Assembly (NCBI RefSeq): GCF_001028175.1
Contig: NZ_AEJF01000092.1
Coordinates: 1 to 64,000 of the forward strand
Source: Caballeronia mineralivorans PML1(12)
GTDB taxonomy: Bacteria > Pseudomonadota > Gammaproteobacteria > Burkholderiales > Burkholderiaceae
Reading direction: 5' to 3'
Length of the DNA stretch: 64,000 nucleotides
How positions within the stretch are numbered: position 1 is the first letter of the stretch; every line of letters starts with the position of its first letter. Shown here one piece after another: positions 43,167 through 52,710 of this stretch. The notes under the pieces are model-generated. The model did no database searches, was not told the DNA's origin, and was given only the letters and a program-made list of their open reading frames with translations. A program made the translations under genes and the position numbers.

Positions 43167-44366
43167 ATGAGCAGTAATCGCGGCGTTGTGTATCTGGGGC
43201 AGGGCAAGGTGGAAGTGCAATCCATCGACTATCCGAAGATGGTCGATCCAGGCGGCCGGCAGATCGGCCATGGCGTCATTCTTAAAGTCGTCACCACGAA
43301 TATTTGCGGGTCAGACCAGCATATGGTGCGCGGCCGCACGACCGCCCAGGTCGGCCTCGTGCTCGGGCACGAGATCACCGGCGAGGTGATCGAGATCGGG
43401 CGCGACGTGGAGACGCTCAGGATTGGCGATCTGGTTTCCGTGCCGTTCAACGTGGCGTGCGGCCGCTGTCCGACCTGCAAGGCGCAGAACACGGGCGTGT
43501 GCCTGAACGTCAATCCGTCGCGTGCGGGCGGCGCCTATGGTTACGTGGACATGGGCGGATGGATTGGCGGCCAGGCTGAATACGTGATGGTCCCGTATGC
43601 CGACTTCAATCTCCTGAAGTTTCCCGACCGCGACCAGGCGATGGCGAAGATCCGCGATCTCACCTGCCTCTCCGACATCTTGCCGACGGGCTATCACGGT
43701 GCCGTGATGGCGGGCGTGAAGCCGGGTGCAACCGTGTATATCGCAGGCGCGGGGCCGGTCGGAATGGCCGCGGCGGCATCGGCACGCTTGCTGGGCGCGG
43801 CTTGTACGATCGTTGGCGACATGAACGAAGAGCGCCTTGCCCACGCGCGCAAGGTGGGCTTCGAAACAGTGGATCTATCGAAGGATGCAACGCTCGGCGA
43901 GCAGATCGCGGCGATTCTCGGAACACCGGAAGTGGATTGCGCGGTCGATTGCGTCGGCTTCGAAGCGCATGGTCACGGCAGCAGCGGACACCATGAAGAA
44001 GCGCCCGCCACGGTACTGAATTCGCTGATGGAAATCACGCGGGTAGCGGGTGCGATCGGAATTCCGGGCCTCTATGTTACTGACGATCCAGGCGCCGCTG
44101 ACGCAGCCGCGAAGAAGGGTGCACTGAGTATTCGCTTTGGCCTGGGCTGGGCGAAGTCGCATTCGTTCTTCACCGGGCAGACGCCGGTCATGAAGTACAA
44201 CCAGAACCTGATGCAGGCCATCTTGTGGGATCGCCTGCCGATTGCGGACATTGTGAATGTATCTGTGGTGACGCTTGATCAGGCGCCGGATGGATATCGG
44301 CAATTCGATGGCGGTGCGCCGCGCAAGTTCGTGATCGACCCGCACGGGATGTTGAAGGCGGCTTAA
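43167..44366 (+). CDS. fdhA: Glutathione-independent formaldehyde dehydrogenase
   Basis: 399 aa zinc-dependent medium-chain dehydrogenase. Catalytic zinc residues in CGSDQHMVRGR, GHEITGEVIEIG and the structural-zinc Cys cluster CGRCPTCKAQNTGVC, then the NAD fold VYIAGAGPVGMAAAASARLLG. The close family holds the P. putida formaldehyde dehydrogenase/dismutase with bound NAD. It would oxidise formaldehyde released by betaine and dimethylglycine demethylation to formate. AAGGAGACAGG precedes the ATG. Confidence 0.93.
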   Translation: MSSNRGVVYLGQGKVEVQSIDYPKMVDPGGRQIGHGVILKVVTTNICGSDQHMVRGRTTAQVGLVLGHEITGEVIEIGRDVETLRIGDLVSVPFNVACGRCPTCKAQNTGVCLNVNPSRAGGAYGYVDMGGWIGGQAEYVMVPYADFNLLKFPDRDQAMAKIRDLTCLSDILPTGYHGAVMAGVKPGATVYIAGAGPVGMAAAASARLLGAACTIVGDMNEERLAHARKVGFETVDLSKDATLGEQIAAILGTPEVDCAVDCVGFEAHGHGSSGHHEEAPATVLNSLMEITRVAGAIGIPGLYVTDDPGAADAAAKKGALSIRFGLGWAKSHSFFTGQTPVMKYNQNLMQAILWDRLPIADIVNVSVVTLDQAPDGYRQFDGGAPRKFVIDPHGMLKAA

Positions 44367-44396
44367 GCGGCTCTGTCCAGGACGTCGCTTTAGCTT

Positions 44397-45407
44397 TTAA
44401 GCGGCGTTCTGTGCAACCGCCATCGAAGGAACGACGGAGAGTGAAGGCAACTGACGCCGGCGTTCCCGCGTAGGCGCCGTGCCGAATGCATCGCGATAGC
44501 TCTTGCTGAAATGGCACGCCGACTGAAAACCACAAGCCATCGTGATGTGCATGATGGACATGTCGGTCTGCAGCAGCAATTCCCGCGCACGGCGCAGCCG
44601 TAGCGTGAGGTAATAATGCGTGGGCGTCATGCCAAGATGCTCGCGGAACAGCCGCTGCAATTGCCGCTGCGACATCCCCGCCAGCCGCGCGAGTTCTTCG
44701 CGCGACAACGGCTCCTCAATGTTGTTCTCCATCAGCGAAATGACTTCAAACAGCGACTTGTTCGCCGAGCCCAAGCGCGCGACGAGCGGCATGCGTTGCT
44801 GCGCGCTCGTATCGCGGACATGCTCCACGATGAACTGTTCTGCAATCTGCGTGACCTTCGCCGTACCCACGCGCGTAGCGATCAGGTTCAGCATCATGTC
44901 GAGCGGCGCGACGCCGCCGGTACAGGTCACGCGGTCCCGGTCGATCACAAAAAGCTCTTTGAGAAAGCGCGTTTCCGGGAATTCCTCTTTCAGCGCCGAC
45001 ATGTTTTCCCAATGGATCGCGCAGGCGTATCCGGCGAGCAGGCCGGCGCGCGCGAGCGCATAGGTGCCGGTGCAGAGACTGCCGAGTACGCTGCCGAGCC
45101 GCGCAAAACGGCGCAGCGCTGACAGATGGGCAGCCGTGGTTTCGCGCTGGACGTCGATGCCGCCAACCACGAACACAATGTCCGGCTGTCCCACGCACTC
45201 GACCGGGCCGGTATCGACGGAGAGGCCGTTGCTCGCCGCCACGGGGCCACCGTCCGGGCTCACGATCGACCAGCGATACAGCGTTTGCCCGGTCAGGTAG
45301 TTCGCCATGCGCAGCACTTCGATGGCGTTGGTGAACGCGATCATCGTGAAATTAGGCAGCGGCATGAACGCGAAATGCGCGAGCGACGCGGTTCGGTCGG
45401 GGGACAT
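44397..45407 (-). CDS. GlxA-family AraC-type regulator (GbdR/SouR-like)
   Basis: 336 aa, same build as the regulator at 26680: DJ-1/PfpI-like domain (FAFMPLPNFTMIAFTNAIEVLRMANYL, GSLCTGTYALARAGLLAGY) and AraC helix-turn-helix pair (EEPLSREELARLAGMSQRQLQRLFREHLG, IMHITMACGFQSACHFSKSYRDAFG). Residues RRLRARELL and THYYLTLRL are near identical between the two, so they probably arose by duplication. It diverges from glyA and the demethylation operon and is the best candidate to activate it, in the role GbdR or SouR plays in Pseudomonas. Confidence 0.88.
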   Translation of the reverse strand: MSPDRTASLAHFAFMPLPNFTMIAFTNAIEVLRMANYLTGQTLYRWSIVSPDGGPVAASNGLSVDTGPVECVGQPDIVFVVGGIDVQRETTAAHLSALRRFARLGSVLGSLCTGTYALARAGLLAGYACAIHWENMSALKEEFPETRFLKELFVIDRDRVTCTGGVAPLDMMLNLIATRVGTAKVTQIAEQFIVEHVRDTSAQQRMPLVARLGSANKSLFEVISLMENNIEEPLSREELARLAGMSQRQLQRLFREHLGMTPTHYYLTLRLRRARELLLQTDMSIMHITMACGFQSACHFSKSYRDAFGTAPTRERRRQLPSLSVVPSMAVAQNAA

Positions 45408-45826
45408 TGAGGAGTGATTCCTTCGAATCTAGGGTGTGGCTGTGTCGTGGGGGCACGACTACGGACATTTTGTAGATGTTTGCAACATGCATGCCATCAG
45501 GCTAAACCCTATTGGCGCTGAAGCTTACGGCCCCGTAAGCGCTTAAGGGCGCACCTCGACGGGGATAGAAGTCATGCCGCGCACCGCCCGGGAGCGTGAA
45601 GCGTCCGCCGCAGTGCAACATGGAATGAGGGATCCGCACCGCTTGCCGACGACTTGTGTAAAACGGACGCGCATGTCGGAAAAGGCCAAGAACACGTCTA
45701 AATTCATAAATTGGCGCGTTGGGTGAAAGTCAAGAATAGACGCATCGGAAAGCAGTCTGAGCGCGGTTTTAGCGTGCCTCGCGGCTTTTCAAAAAACGAC
45801 TTGTCCCCGAACCCACGGATGCTTCA
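45408..45826. other. Divergent promoter region before glyA
   Basis: Contains an 18-bp dyad GCTTACGG-CC-CCGTAAGC at 45523-45540, a TGTCGGAAA element at 45674-45682 and an AT-rich stretch (TCTAAATTCATAAATT) near 45694. These are likely the regulator site and promoter for glyA and downstream genes. No gene. Confidence 0.55.
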
Positions 45827-47116
45827 ATGTCAAATTCCTCGACCCGCCCCGCCGCCCCGTTCTTCGAAGAACCGCTTGCCACTCGCGACGCGCCTGTGCG
45901 CAGCGCCATCCTGAAAGAGCTGGAACGCCAGCAGTCCCAGATCGAATTGATCGCGTCGGAAAACATCGTGTCGCGCGCTGTGCTCGAAGCGCAGGGCTCG
46001 GTGTTGACCAATAAGTACGCGGAAGGGTATCCGGGCAAGCGTTATTACGGCGGTTGCGAATTCGTCGATGAAATCGAAACGCTCGCGATCGATCGCGTAA
46101 AGCAACTCTTCAACGCGCAGTTCGCGAACGTCCAGCCGCACTCGGGCGCTCAGGCGAACGGCGCCGTGATGCTGGCGCTGACGAAACCGGGCGATACGGT
46201 GCTCGGCATGTCGCTCGACGCAGGCGGTCACCTCACGCACGGCGCGAAGCCGGCGCTGTCCGGCAAGTGGTTCAACGCGATCCAGTACGGCGTGAATCGC
46301 GAGACGATGCTGATCGATTACGAGCAGATCGAAGAACTCGCGATGCAACACAAGCCGACGCTGCTGATTGCAGGCTTCTCCGCTTATCCGCGTGAACTGG
46401 ACTTCGCACGGCTGCGCGCCATCGCCGACAAAGCCGGTTCAAAGCTGATGGTCGACATGGCGCACATTGCCGGCGTGATCGCAGCCGGGCGGCATCAGAA
46501 CCCGGTCGAGCATGCGCATGTTGTGACGTCGACCACGCACAAGACGTTGCGCGGTCCGCGCGGCGGATTTGTCCTGACCAATGACGAGGATATCGCCAAG
46601 AAGATCAATTCGGCGGTGTTCCCGGGCCTCCAGGGCGGTCCGCTGATGCATGTAATAGCAGCCAAGGCCGTGGCGTTCGGCGAGGCGCTGCAGCCCGGTT
46701 TCAAGACCTATATCGACAATGTGCTGGCTAACGCGCAGGCGCTGGGCGAAGTGCTGAAGGCCGGCGGCGTCGATCTGGTCACCGGCGGCACCGACAACCA
46801 TTTGCTGCTCGTCGATCTGCGTCCGAAGGGCCTGAAGGGCAACCAGGTCGAGCACGCGCTGGAGCGCGCCGGCATCACCTGCAACAAGAACGGCATCCCG
46901 TTCGACCCGGAAAAGCCCACCGTCACGTCGGGCGTGCGCCTCGGCACGCCGGCCGGCACCACGCGCGGTTTTGGCGTGGCAGAGTTCCGTGATATCGGCC
47001 GCCTGATCGTGGAAGTGTTCGACGCACTGCGCGACCACCCTGACGGTCACGCTGAGACCGAACATAGCGTGCGCCGCGAAATCTTCGCGCTGTGCGAACG
47101 CTTCCCCATTTATTGA
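45827..47116 (+). CDS. glyA: Serine hydroxymethyltransferase
   Basis: 429 aa PLP enzyme. [37 protein letters not shown] at the N-terminus, [14 protein letters not shown], and the PLP-lysine segment [19 protein letters not shown] near residue 238. It converts glycine plus 5,10-methylene-THF into serine and THF. Here it uses both products of sarcosine oxidase. The housekeeping glyA is usually elsewhere; this copy heads the betaine demethylation cluster, as GlyA1 does in P. aeruginosa. Confidence 0.95.
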   Translation: MSNSSTRPAAPFFEEPLATRDAPVRSAILKELERQQSQIELIASENIVSRAVLEAQGSVLTNKYAEGYPGKRYYGGCEFVDEIETLAIDRVKQLFNAQFANVQPHSGAQANGAVMLALTKPGDTVLGMSLDAGGHLTHGAKPALSGKWFNAIQYGVNRETMLIDYEQIEELAMQHKPTLLIAGFSAYPRELDFARLRAIADKAGSKLMVDMAHIAGVIAAGRHQNPVEHAHVVTSTTHKTLRGPRGGFVLTNDEDIAKKINSAVFPGLQGGPLMHVIAAKAVAFGEALQPGFKTYIDNVLANAQALGEVLKAGGVDLVTGGTDNHLLLVDLRPKGLKGNQVEHALERAGITCNKNGIPFDPEKPTVTSGVRLGTPAGTTRGFGVAEFRDIGRLIVEVFDALRDHPDGHAETEHSVRREIFALCERFPIY

Positions 47117-47143
47117 TTACGTCCTCCCTTTCTGGAGCATGAG

Positions 47144-48115
47144 ATGAGCACACTGCACGACAACAGCATCATCATCGACGGCCTGAACATTTCGAAGTTC
47201 GAGCATTCGGTGTTCGAGGACATGAGAAAGGGCGGCGTGACCGCGGTGAACTGCACGGTATCGGTCTGGGAGAGCTTCCAGAAGACCGTCGACAACATCG
47301 CCGAAATGCGTCAGCAGATTCGTGAGCACAGCGACATTCTCACGCTCGTGCGCACGACCGACGACATCCGCCGCGCGAAAAAAGAGAACAAGACCGGCAT
47401 CATTTTCGGTTTTCAGAACGCGCATGCGTTCGAGGACAACCTGGGTTACATCGAAACGTTCAAGCAGCTTGGCGTGAACGTGGTGCAGCTTTGCTACAAC
47501 ACGCAGAACCTGGTTGGCACGGGGTGTTATGAGCGCGATGGCGGCCTCTCCGGTTTTGGCCGTGAAGTGATTCAGGAAATGAATCGCGTGGGCATCATGG
47601 TCGATCTGTCGCACGTGGGCGGCAACACGTCTTCTGAAGCGATCTCCGCTTCCAGGAAGCCGGTGTGTTATTCGCATTGCTGTCCTTCGGGCTTGAAAGA
47701 GCACCCGCGCAACAAGACCGATGAGCAGCTCAAGGAAATCGCCGATGCAGGCGGTTTTGTCGGCGTAACGATGTTCGCGCCGTTCCTGAAGCGTGGCCCG
47801 GACGCGACGGTGGAGGATTACATTGAAGCAATCGAATACGTGGTCGATCTGATCGGCGAAGACAACGTGGGTATTGGCACGGACTTCACGCAAGGCTACA
47901 GCACGGAATTCTTCGACTGGATCACGCACGACAAGGGCCGTTATCGTCAGCTGACGAACTTCGGCAAGGTCGTGAATCCTGAAGGTATCCGAACGATCGG
48001 CGAATTCCCGAACCTAACGGCTGCCATGGAACGCGCAGGCTGGAGCGAGTCACGCATCAAGAAGATTATGGGCGAGAACTGGGTACGTGTGTTCGACAGC
48101 GTCTGGAACGTCTGA
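47144..48115 (+). CDS. Membrane-dipeptidase (M19) family protein of the betaine cluster
   Basis: 323 aa TIM-barrel of the renal dipeptidase family: IMVDLSHVGGNTSSEAI, YSHCCPSGLKEHPRNKTDEQLKEIADAGGFVGVTM, DNVGIGTDFTQGY. The usual zinc motif DGHxD near the N-terminus reads DGLNI, so one metal site may be altered. An equivalent gene (PA5396) lies at this spot in the P. aeruginosa dimethylglycine operon. Its substrate is unknown; the conserved location suggests a role in quaternary-amine catabolism. Confidence 0.85.
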   Translation: MSTLHDNSIIIDGLNISKFEHSVFEDMRKGGVTAVNCTVSVWESFQKTVDNIAEMRQQIREHSDILTLVRTTDDIRRAKKENKTGIIFGFQNAHAFEDNLGYIETFKQLGVNVVQLCYNTQNLVGTGCYERDGGLSGFGREVIQEMNRVGIMVDLSHVGGNTSSEAISASRKPVCYSHCCPSGLKEHPRNKTDEQLKEIADAGGFVGVTMFAPFLKRGPDATVEDYIEAIEYVVDLIGEDNVGIGTDFTQGYSTEFFDWITHDKGRYRQLTNFGKVVNPEGIRTIGEFPNLTAAMERAGWSESRIKKIMGENWVRVFDSVWNV

Positions 48116-48147
48116 GCCGACCCCCCCACATACAAAGGAAACCCACG

Positions 48148-48684
48148 ATGCAACCGCAACTGCCTATCGACGTCGATCCGGAAACCGGCGTATGGACGAC
48201 TGACTCGCTGCCCATGCTTTATGTGCCGCGCCATTTCTTCACGAACAACCATCTGGCCGTTGAAGATGCGCTCGGCCGTGAAGTGTATGCGAAGAGCCTT
48301 TATACAGCGGGTCACAAGTCGGCGTATCACTGGTGCGACAAGGAAGCGAAGCAACACGGCATCAGCGGCATGGCGGTGTTCGAACATTATCTGAAGCGCT
48401 TGTCGCAGCGCGGCTGGGGTCTGTTCTCGATCGTGAAAAGCGATCCGGCTGCATCAACGGCGACTGTGCATCTGCATAACTCGTCGTTCGTGCTTGCTCA
48501 ACCGGGCAAGGAAGGCAAGCTTTGCTACATGTTCGCCGGCTGGTTCGCCGGCGCGATGGACTGGGTCAACGACACCGCGCCGGAAGGCACGAAGAAAGGC
48601 CCGAAGTCGTTTTCAGTCGAAACGCAATGCGCAGCGGAAGGTCAATCGCATTGCGTGTTCGAAGTGTCGCCGCTGGCAGCGTGA
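48148..48684 (+). CDS. Conserved protein of the dimethylglycine operon (DUF5943-like)
   Basis: 178 aa, corresponding in position and size to PA5397 of P. aeruginosa. Residues include LPMLYVPRHFFTNNHLAVEDALG and the C-terminal FSVETQCAAEGQSHCVFEVSPL, whose Cys-x7-Cys pattern recalls V4R small-molecule-binding domains. AAAGGAAA precedes the ATG. It may be a sensor or scavenger for a pathway intermediate; the function is not known. Confidence 0.8.
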   Translation: MQPQLPIDVDPETGVWTTDSLPMLYVPRHFFTNNHLAVEDALGREVYAKSLYTAGHKSAYHWCDKEAKQHGISGMAVFEHYLKRLSQRGWGLFSIVKSDPAASTATVHLHNSSFVLAQPGKEGKLCYMFAGWFAGAMDWVNDTAPEGTKKGPKSFSVETQCAAEGQSHCVFEVSPLAA

Positions 48685-48721
48685 ACGAGTAATACAAGAT
48701 TAAACCCCGAGGTCGACCGCG

Positions 48722-50785
48722 ATGCGTTACCCCAACCTTTTCAAGCCTCTCACGCTAAACAAGCTAACCGTGCGTAACCGCATCGTCAGCACTGCGCACG
48801 CGGAGGTCTATGCGGAACCGGGTGGTTTGCCTGGCGACCGGTACATCCGTTATTACGAGGAAAAGGCCAAGGGCGGTGTGGGCCTGGCCGTCTGCGGCGG
48901 CTCAAGCCCGGTGTCCATCGACAGTCCGCAAGGCTGGTGGAAGTCAGTCAACCTTTCGACCGACAAAGTCATCGACCCGCTCTCGCGCCTAGCCGAAGCC
49001 ATGCACAAGCACGGCGCGAAGATCATGATCCAGGCGACCCACATGGGCCGTCGTACCGCGTATCACGGTGAACACTGGCCGCACTTGATGTCGCCGTCAG
49101 GCGTGCGTGAGCCGGTGCATCGTGGGAACGCGAAGATCATCGAAGTAGAAGAAATCAAACGCATTATTTCCGACTTCGCGGCGGCGGCGAAGCGTGTGAA
49201 AGATGCTGGCATGGATGGCGTGGAAATCTCGGCAGCACACCAGCATTTGATCGATCAGTTCTGGAGCCCGCGCACGAATTTTCGCACCGATGAATGGGGT
49301 GGTTCGCTCGAGAACCGCCTGCGTTTCGGCAACGAAGTGCTCAAGGCCGTGCGTGAAGCAGTGGGTCCGGATTTCTGTGTCGGCCTGCGCATGTGCGGCG
49401 ACGAATTCCACGAAGACGGCCTCGATCACACACAGTTGAAAGAGATCGCGCAGTCGATGTCGGAGTCAGGTCTGATCGATTACATCGGCGTGATTGGTTC
49501 CGGTGCGGACACGCATAACACGCTCGCGAACTGCATGCCGCCGATGGCGTTGCCGCCGGAGCCTTTCGTGCATCTTGCAGCCGGTATCAAGTCGGTGGTG
49601 AAGCTGCCGGTGATGCATGCGCAAAGTATCCGCGATGCGGGGCAAGCTGAACGTCTGCTTGAAAGCGGCATGATCGATCTGGTCGGCATGACGCGTGCGC
49701 AGATCGCCGATCCGCATATGGTCATCAAGATTCGCGATGGCCGAGAGGACGAGATCAAGCAATGCGTAGGCGCGAACTATTGCATCGACCGGCAGTACAA
49801 CGGCCTCGATGTGCTGTGCGTGCAGAACGCGGCGACGTCGCGTGAAGAGACCATGCCGCACGTGATCGAAAAGTCGCGTGGGCCGAAGCGCAAGGTCGTG
49901 GTCGTCGGCGCCGGTCCTGCTGGGTTGGAAGCCGCGCGCGTCGCGAAGTCGCGTGGCCATGACGTGGTGTTGTTCGAGAAGAACGATTACGTGGGCGGGC
50001 AGATCATGCTGGCGGCAAAAGCGCCGCAACGCGAGCAGATGGCGGGCATCGTGCGCTGGTTCGATATGGAAACGAAGCGCCTCGGCGTGGATCGCCGGCT
50101 GGGCGTGGCAGCCGACGAGAAGATGATCATGGCTGAGAAGCCGGATATCGTCGTGCTGGCTACGGGCGGTTCGTCGTTCACGCAGCAGGTTCCGGCGTGG
50201 GGTGTGGAACAAGGTCTGGCTGTGAGTTCATGGGACATCCTCTCAGGCAAGGTCGAGCCAGGCAAGAACGTACTGGTCTACGACGGCGTGAGCACGCACG
50301 CAGGCGCAGGCGTGGCCGACTTCATCGCGAGCCGTGGATCTAACGTCGAGATTGTGACGCCGGACGTCAAGGTCTCGGACGATGTCGGCGGCACGACGTT
50401 CCCGATTTTCTATCGGCGTCTGTATGCGCAAGGCGTGATCTCCACGCCCAACTACTGGCTCGACAAAGTGTATGAGGAAGACGGCAAGAAGATCGCCGTG
50501 ATTCGCAACGAGTACACGGAGGAGCAGGAAGAGCGCGCGGTCGATCAGGTGGTGATCGAGAACGGGATTACGCCTAATGACGAGCTCTACTGGAAGCTCA
50601 AACCGGAGTCGCTGAATCGCGGACAGATCGATGTGCACAAGCTCTTCGCTTCCGAGCCCCAACCGTCGTTGAGTGAAGAACTGGGCAACGGCCGCTTCCT
50701 GCTGTTCCGCGTAGGCGACTGCATCTCCATGCACAACATCCACGGCGCGATCTACGACGCGCTGCGCCTCGTCAAGGATTTCTGA
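48722..50785 (+). CDS. dgcA: Dimethylglycine demethylation protein DgcA
   Basis: 687 aa of the trimethylamine-dehydrogenase/old-yellow-enzyme type. FMN TIM barrel (residues 1-340; VEISAAHQHLIDQFWSPRTNFRTDEWGGSLENR), an iron-sulfur linker near 348-366, then an NAD/FAD-like domain with VVVVGAGPAGLEAARVAKSRG near 395. The linker reads CVGANYC instead of the CxxCxxxC of trimethylamine dehydrogenase. With DgcB it demethylates dimethylglycine to sarcosine and formaldehyde. Two bp before dgcB. Confidence 0.95.
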   Translation: MRYPNLFKPLTLNKLTVRNRIVSTAHAEVYAEPGGLPGDRYIRYYEEKAKGGVGLAVCGGSSPVSIDSPQGWWKSVNLSTDKVIDPLSRLAEAMHKHGAKIMIQATHMGRRTAYHGEHWPHLMSPSGVREPVHRGNAKIIEVEEIKRIISDFAAAAKRVKDAGMDGVEISAAHQHLIDQFWSPRTNFRTDEWGGSLENRLRFGNEVLKAVREAVGPDFCVGLRMCGDEFHEDGLDHTQLKEIAQSMSESGLIDYIGVIGSGADTHNTLANCMPPMALPPEPFVHLAAGIKSVVKLPVMHAQSIRDAGQAERLLESGMIDLVGMTRAQIADPHMVIKIRDGREDEIKQCVGANYCIDRQYNGLDVLCVQNAATSREETMPHVIEKSRGPKRKVVVVGAGPAGLEAARVAKSRGHDVVLFEKNDYVGGQIMLAAKAPQREQMAGIVRWFDMETKRLGVDRRLGVAADEKMIMAEKPDIVVLATGGSSFTQQVPAWGVEQGLAVSSWDILSGKVEPGKNVLVYDGVSTHAGAGVADFIASRGSNVEIVTPDVKVSDDVGGTTFPIFYRRLYAQGVISTPNYWLDKVYEEDGKKIAVIRNEYTEEQEERAVDQVVIENGITPNDELYWKLKPESLNRGQIDVHKLFASEPQPSLSEELGNGRFLLFRVGDCISMHNIHGAIYDALRLVKDF

Positions 50786-50787
50786 TA

Positions 50788-52707
50788 ATGAGCCCGGTGT
50801 TTGTCATTACCGCGTTGTTGTGGTTATCGGTGGCGGGTCTGGCATTCGCATTGTATAAACGTGCGGCGTATTGGTGTGAGGGTCGCGCGACTGCGGCGGG
50901 TGCGTATGGCTGGGGCAATTTGCTGTCCATTCCGAAGCGCTATTTCGTCGATCTGCATCATGTGGTCGCGCGCGATCCGTACATCGCCAAGACGCACGTG
51001 GCGACGGCCGGTGGCGCTATCGCCGCGATGGCGCTCGTGTTCCTCAACTACGGGCTGGCCATCTATTCGCCGTGGATCGACAAGCTGATCTTTCTTGCCG
51101 CGTTGGTCATGCTGGTGGGCGCCGTGTTCGTGTGGCGGCGCAGGCATGGAACGAAGGCGGTGCCGGCGCGTCTGTCGCGCGGGCCGTGGGACAGCTTGCC
51201 GTTGCTGCTCGGTTCGTTTGCGCTTGGGCTTGTCCTGTTCATCGTATTGCCTGCAGCGGCGATGTCCGGCGCATTGGCGATCATCGTTGCGTTGCTGATC
51301 GCTGTGGGTGCCTTCACGATGACTTTCGGCGCCGCGCGCGGCGGCCCGATGAAACACGCGCTCGCGGGCTTGCTGCATCTTGCGTTTCATCCGCGGCAGG
51401 AGCGTTTTACGGGACGCAGCCACGAGCATGACGCGGTGCCGCCGACCGCGCTCAAGATGCCCGTGCTTGACGCGAAGGAATACGGCGTCGGCAAGCCGGT
51501 GGAATTCCGCTGGAATCAATTACTGAGCTTCGATGCCTGCGTGCAATGCGGCAAGTGCGAAGCCGCATGTCCGGCATTCGCAGCAGGCCAGCCGCTGAAC
51601 CCGAAGAAGCTGATCCAGGACCTGGTGACCGGAATGGTCGGTGGCACGGACGCCGCGTATGCCGGCAGCCCGACGCCTGGCATTCCGCTTGGCAAACATT
51701 CGGGTGCACCGCTTAAGCCGCTGGTATCGACGCTGATCGAAGCGGACACGCTCTGGTCCTGCACGACATGTCGCGCGTGCGTTCAAGAGTGCCCGATGCT
51801 GATCGAGCACGTAGACGCTATTGTGGATATGCGGCGTAATCAGACACTCGTTGAAGGCATCGTGCCGGGCAAGGGTCCCGAAACGCTCGCCAACTTGCGC
51901 GAGACGGGTAGCGCGAACGGCTTCGATATCGGCGCGCGTTACGACTGGGCCGTCGATCTGCAAGTCCAGGTCGCGCAACCGGGCCGTCCGGTGGACGTGC
52001 TGCTGATCGCAGGCGAAGGTGCGTTCGATATGCGCTACCAACGCTCGCTGCGCGCGCTCGTGAAAGTGCTGAACAAAGCCGGCGTGGACTACGCAGTGCT
52101 TGGCGGTGTGGAAACGGATACAGGCGACACCGCGCGCCGTCTCGGCGACGAAGCCACGTTCCAGCAACTCGCGACGCAACTCATCGCGACGCTCTCGCGG
52201 TATTCGTTCAAGAAGATCGTCACCGCCGATCCTCACGTGATGCATAGCTTGCGTAACGAATATCGCGCGCTTGGCGGGTTGTACGAAGTGCAGCATCACA
52301 CGGCGTTGATCGCGGAACTCGTCGAAAGCGGCAAGCTCACGCCGGCCGCCGAAAGCGCGCTTGCCGCGGGCAAGAACGTCACGTACCACGATCCGTGCTA
52401 TCTCGGCCGCTATAACGGCGAAACGCAAGCGCCGCGCAAGTTGCTGAAATCGATCGGCATCAAGGTGGTCGAGATGGAACGCAACGGCATGCGCGGCCGA
52501 TGCTGCGGCGGTGGCGGCGGCGCGCCGCTTACGGACATTCCCGGCAAGCAACGCATTCCCGATATCCGCATCAACGACGCACGCGCGATCAACGCGGAAA
52601 TCGTCGCAGTCGGATGCCCGAACTGCACGGCGATGCTGGAAGGCGTCGTTGGTGCGCGGCCGGAAGTGCTGGACGTGGCTGAACTCGTTGCAGCGGCGCT
52701 GGAGTAA
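50788..52707 (+). CDS. dgcB: Dimethylglycine demethylation protein DgcB (Fe-S electron-transfer protein)
   Basis: 639 aa. Five or six N-terminal membrane segments (residues ~1-185), two 4Fe-4S ferredoxin sites CVQCGKCEAACP (~251) and CTTCRACVQECP (~325), and two CCG domains at the C-terminus with HDPCYLGRYN (~533) and CCGGGGGAPL (~571). It resembles heterodisulfide-reductase subunit D/glycolate-oxidase Fe-S proteins and ETF:quinone-linked proteins. It likely passes electrons from DgcA and the adjoining ETF pair to quinone. Confidence 0.95.
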   Translation: MSPVFVITALLWLSVAGLAFALYKRAAYWCEGRATAAGAYGWGNLLSIPKRYFVDLHHVVARDPYIAKTHVATAGGAIAAMALVFLNYGLAIYSPWIDKLIFLAALVMLVGAVFVWRRRHGTKAVPARLSRGPWDSLPLLLGSFALGLVLFIVLPAAAMSGALAIIVALLIAVGAFTMTFGAARGGPMKHALAGLLHLAFHPRQERFTGRSHEHDAVPPTALKMPVLDAKEYGVGKPVEFRWNQLLSFDACVQCGKCEAACPAFAAGQPLNPKKLIQDLVTGMVGGTDAAYAGSPTPGIPLGKHSGAPLKPLVSTLIEADTLWSCTTCRACVQECPMLIEHVDAIVDMRRNQTLVEGIVPGKGPETLANLRETGSANGFDIGARYDWAVDLQVQVAQPGRPVDVLLIAGEGAFDMRYQRSLRALVKVLNKAGVDYAVLGGVETDTGDTARRLGDEATFQQLATQLIATLSRYSFKKIVTADPHVMHSLRNEYRALGGLYEVQHHTALIAELVESGKLTPAAESALAAGKNVTYHDPCYLGRYNGETQAPRKLLKSIGIKVVEMERNGMRGRCCGGGGGAPLTDIPGKQRIPDIRINDARAINAEIVAVGCPNCTAMLEGVVGARPEVLDVAELVAAALE

Positions 52708-52710
52708 GCG

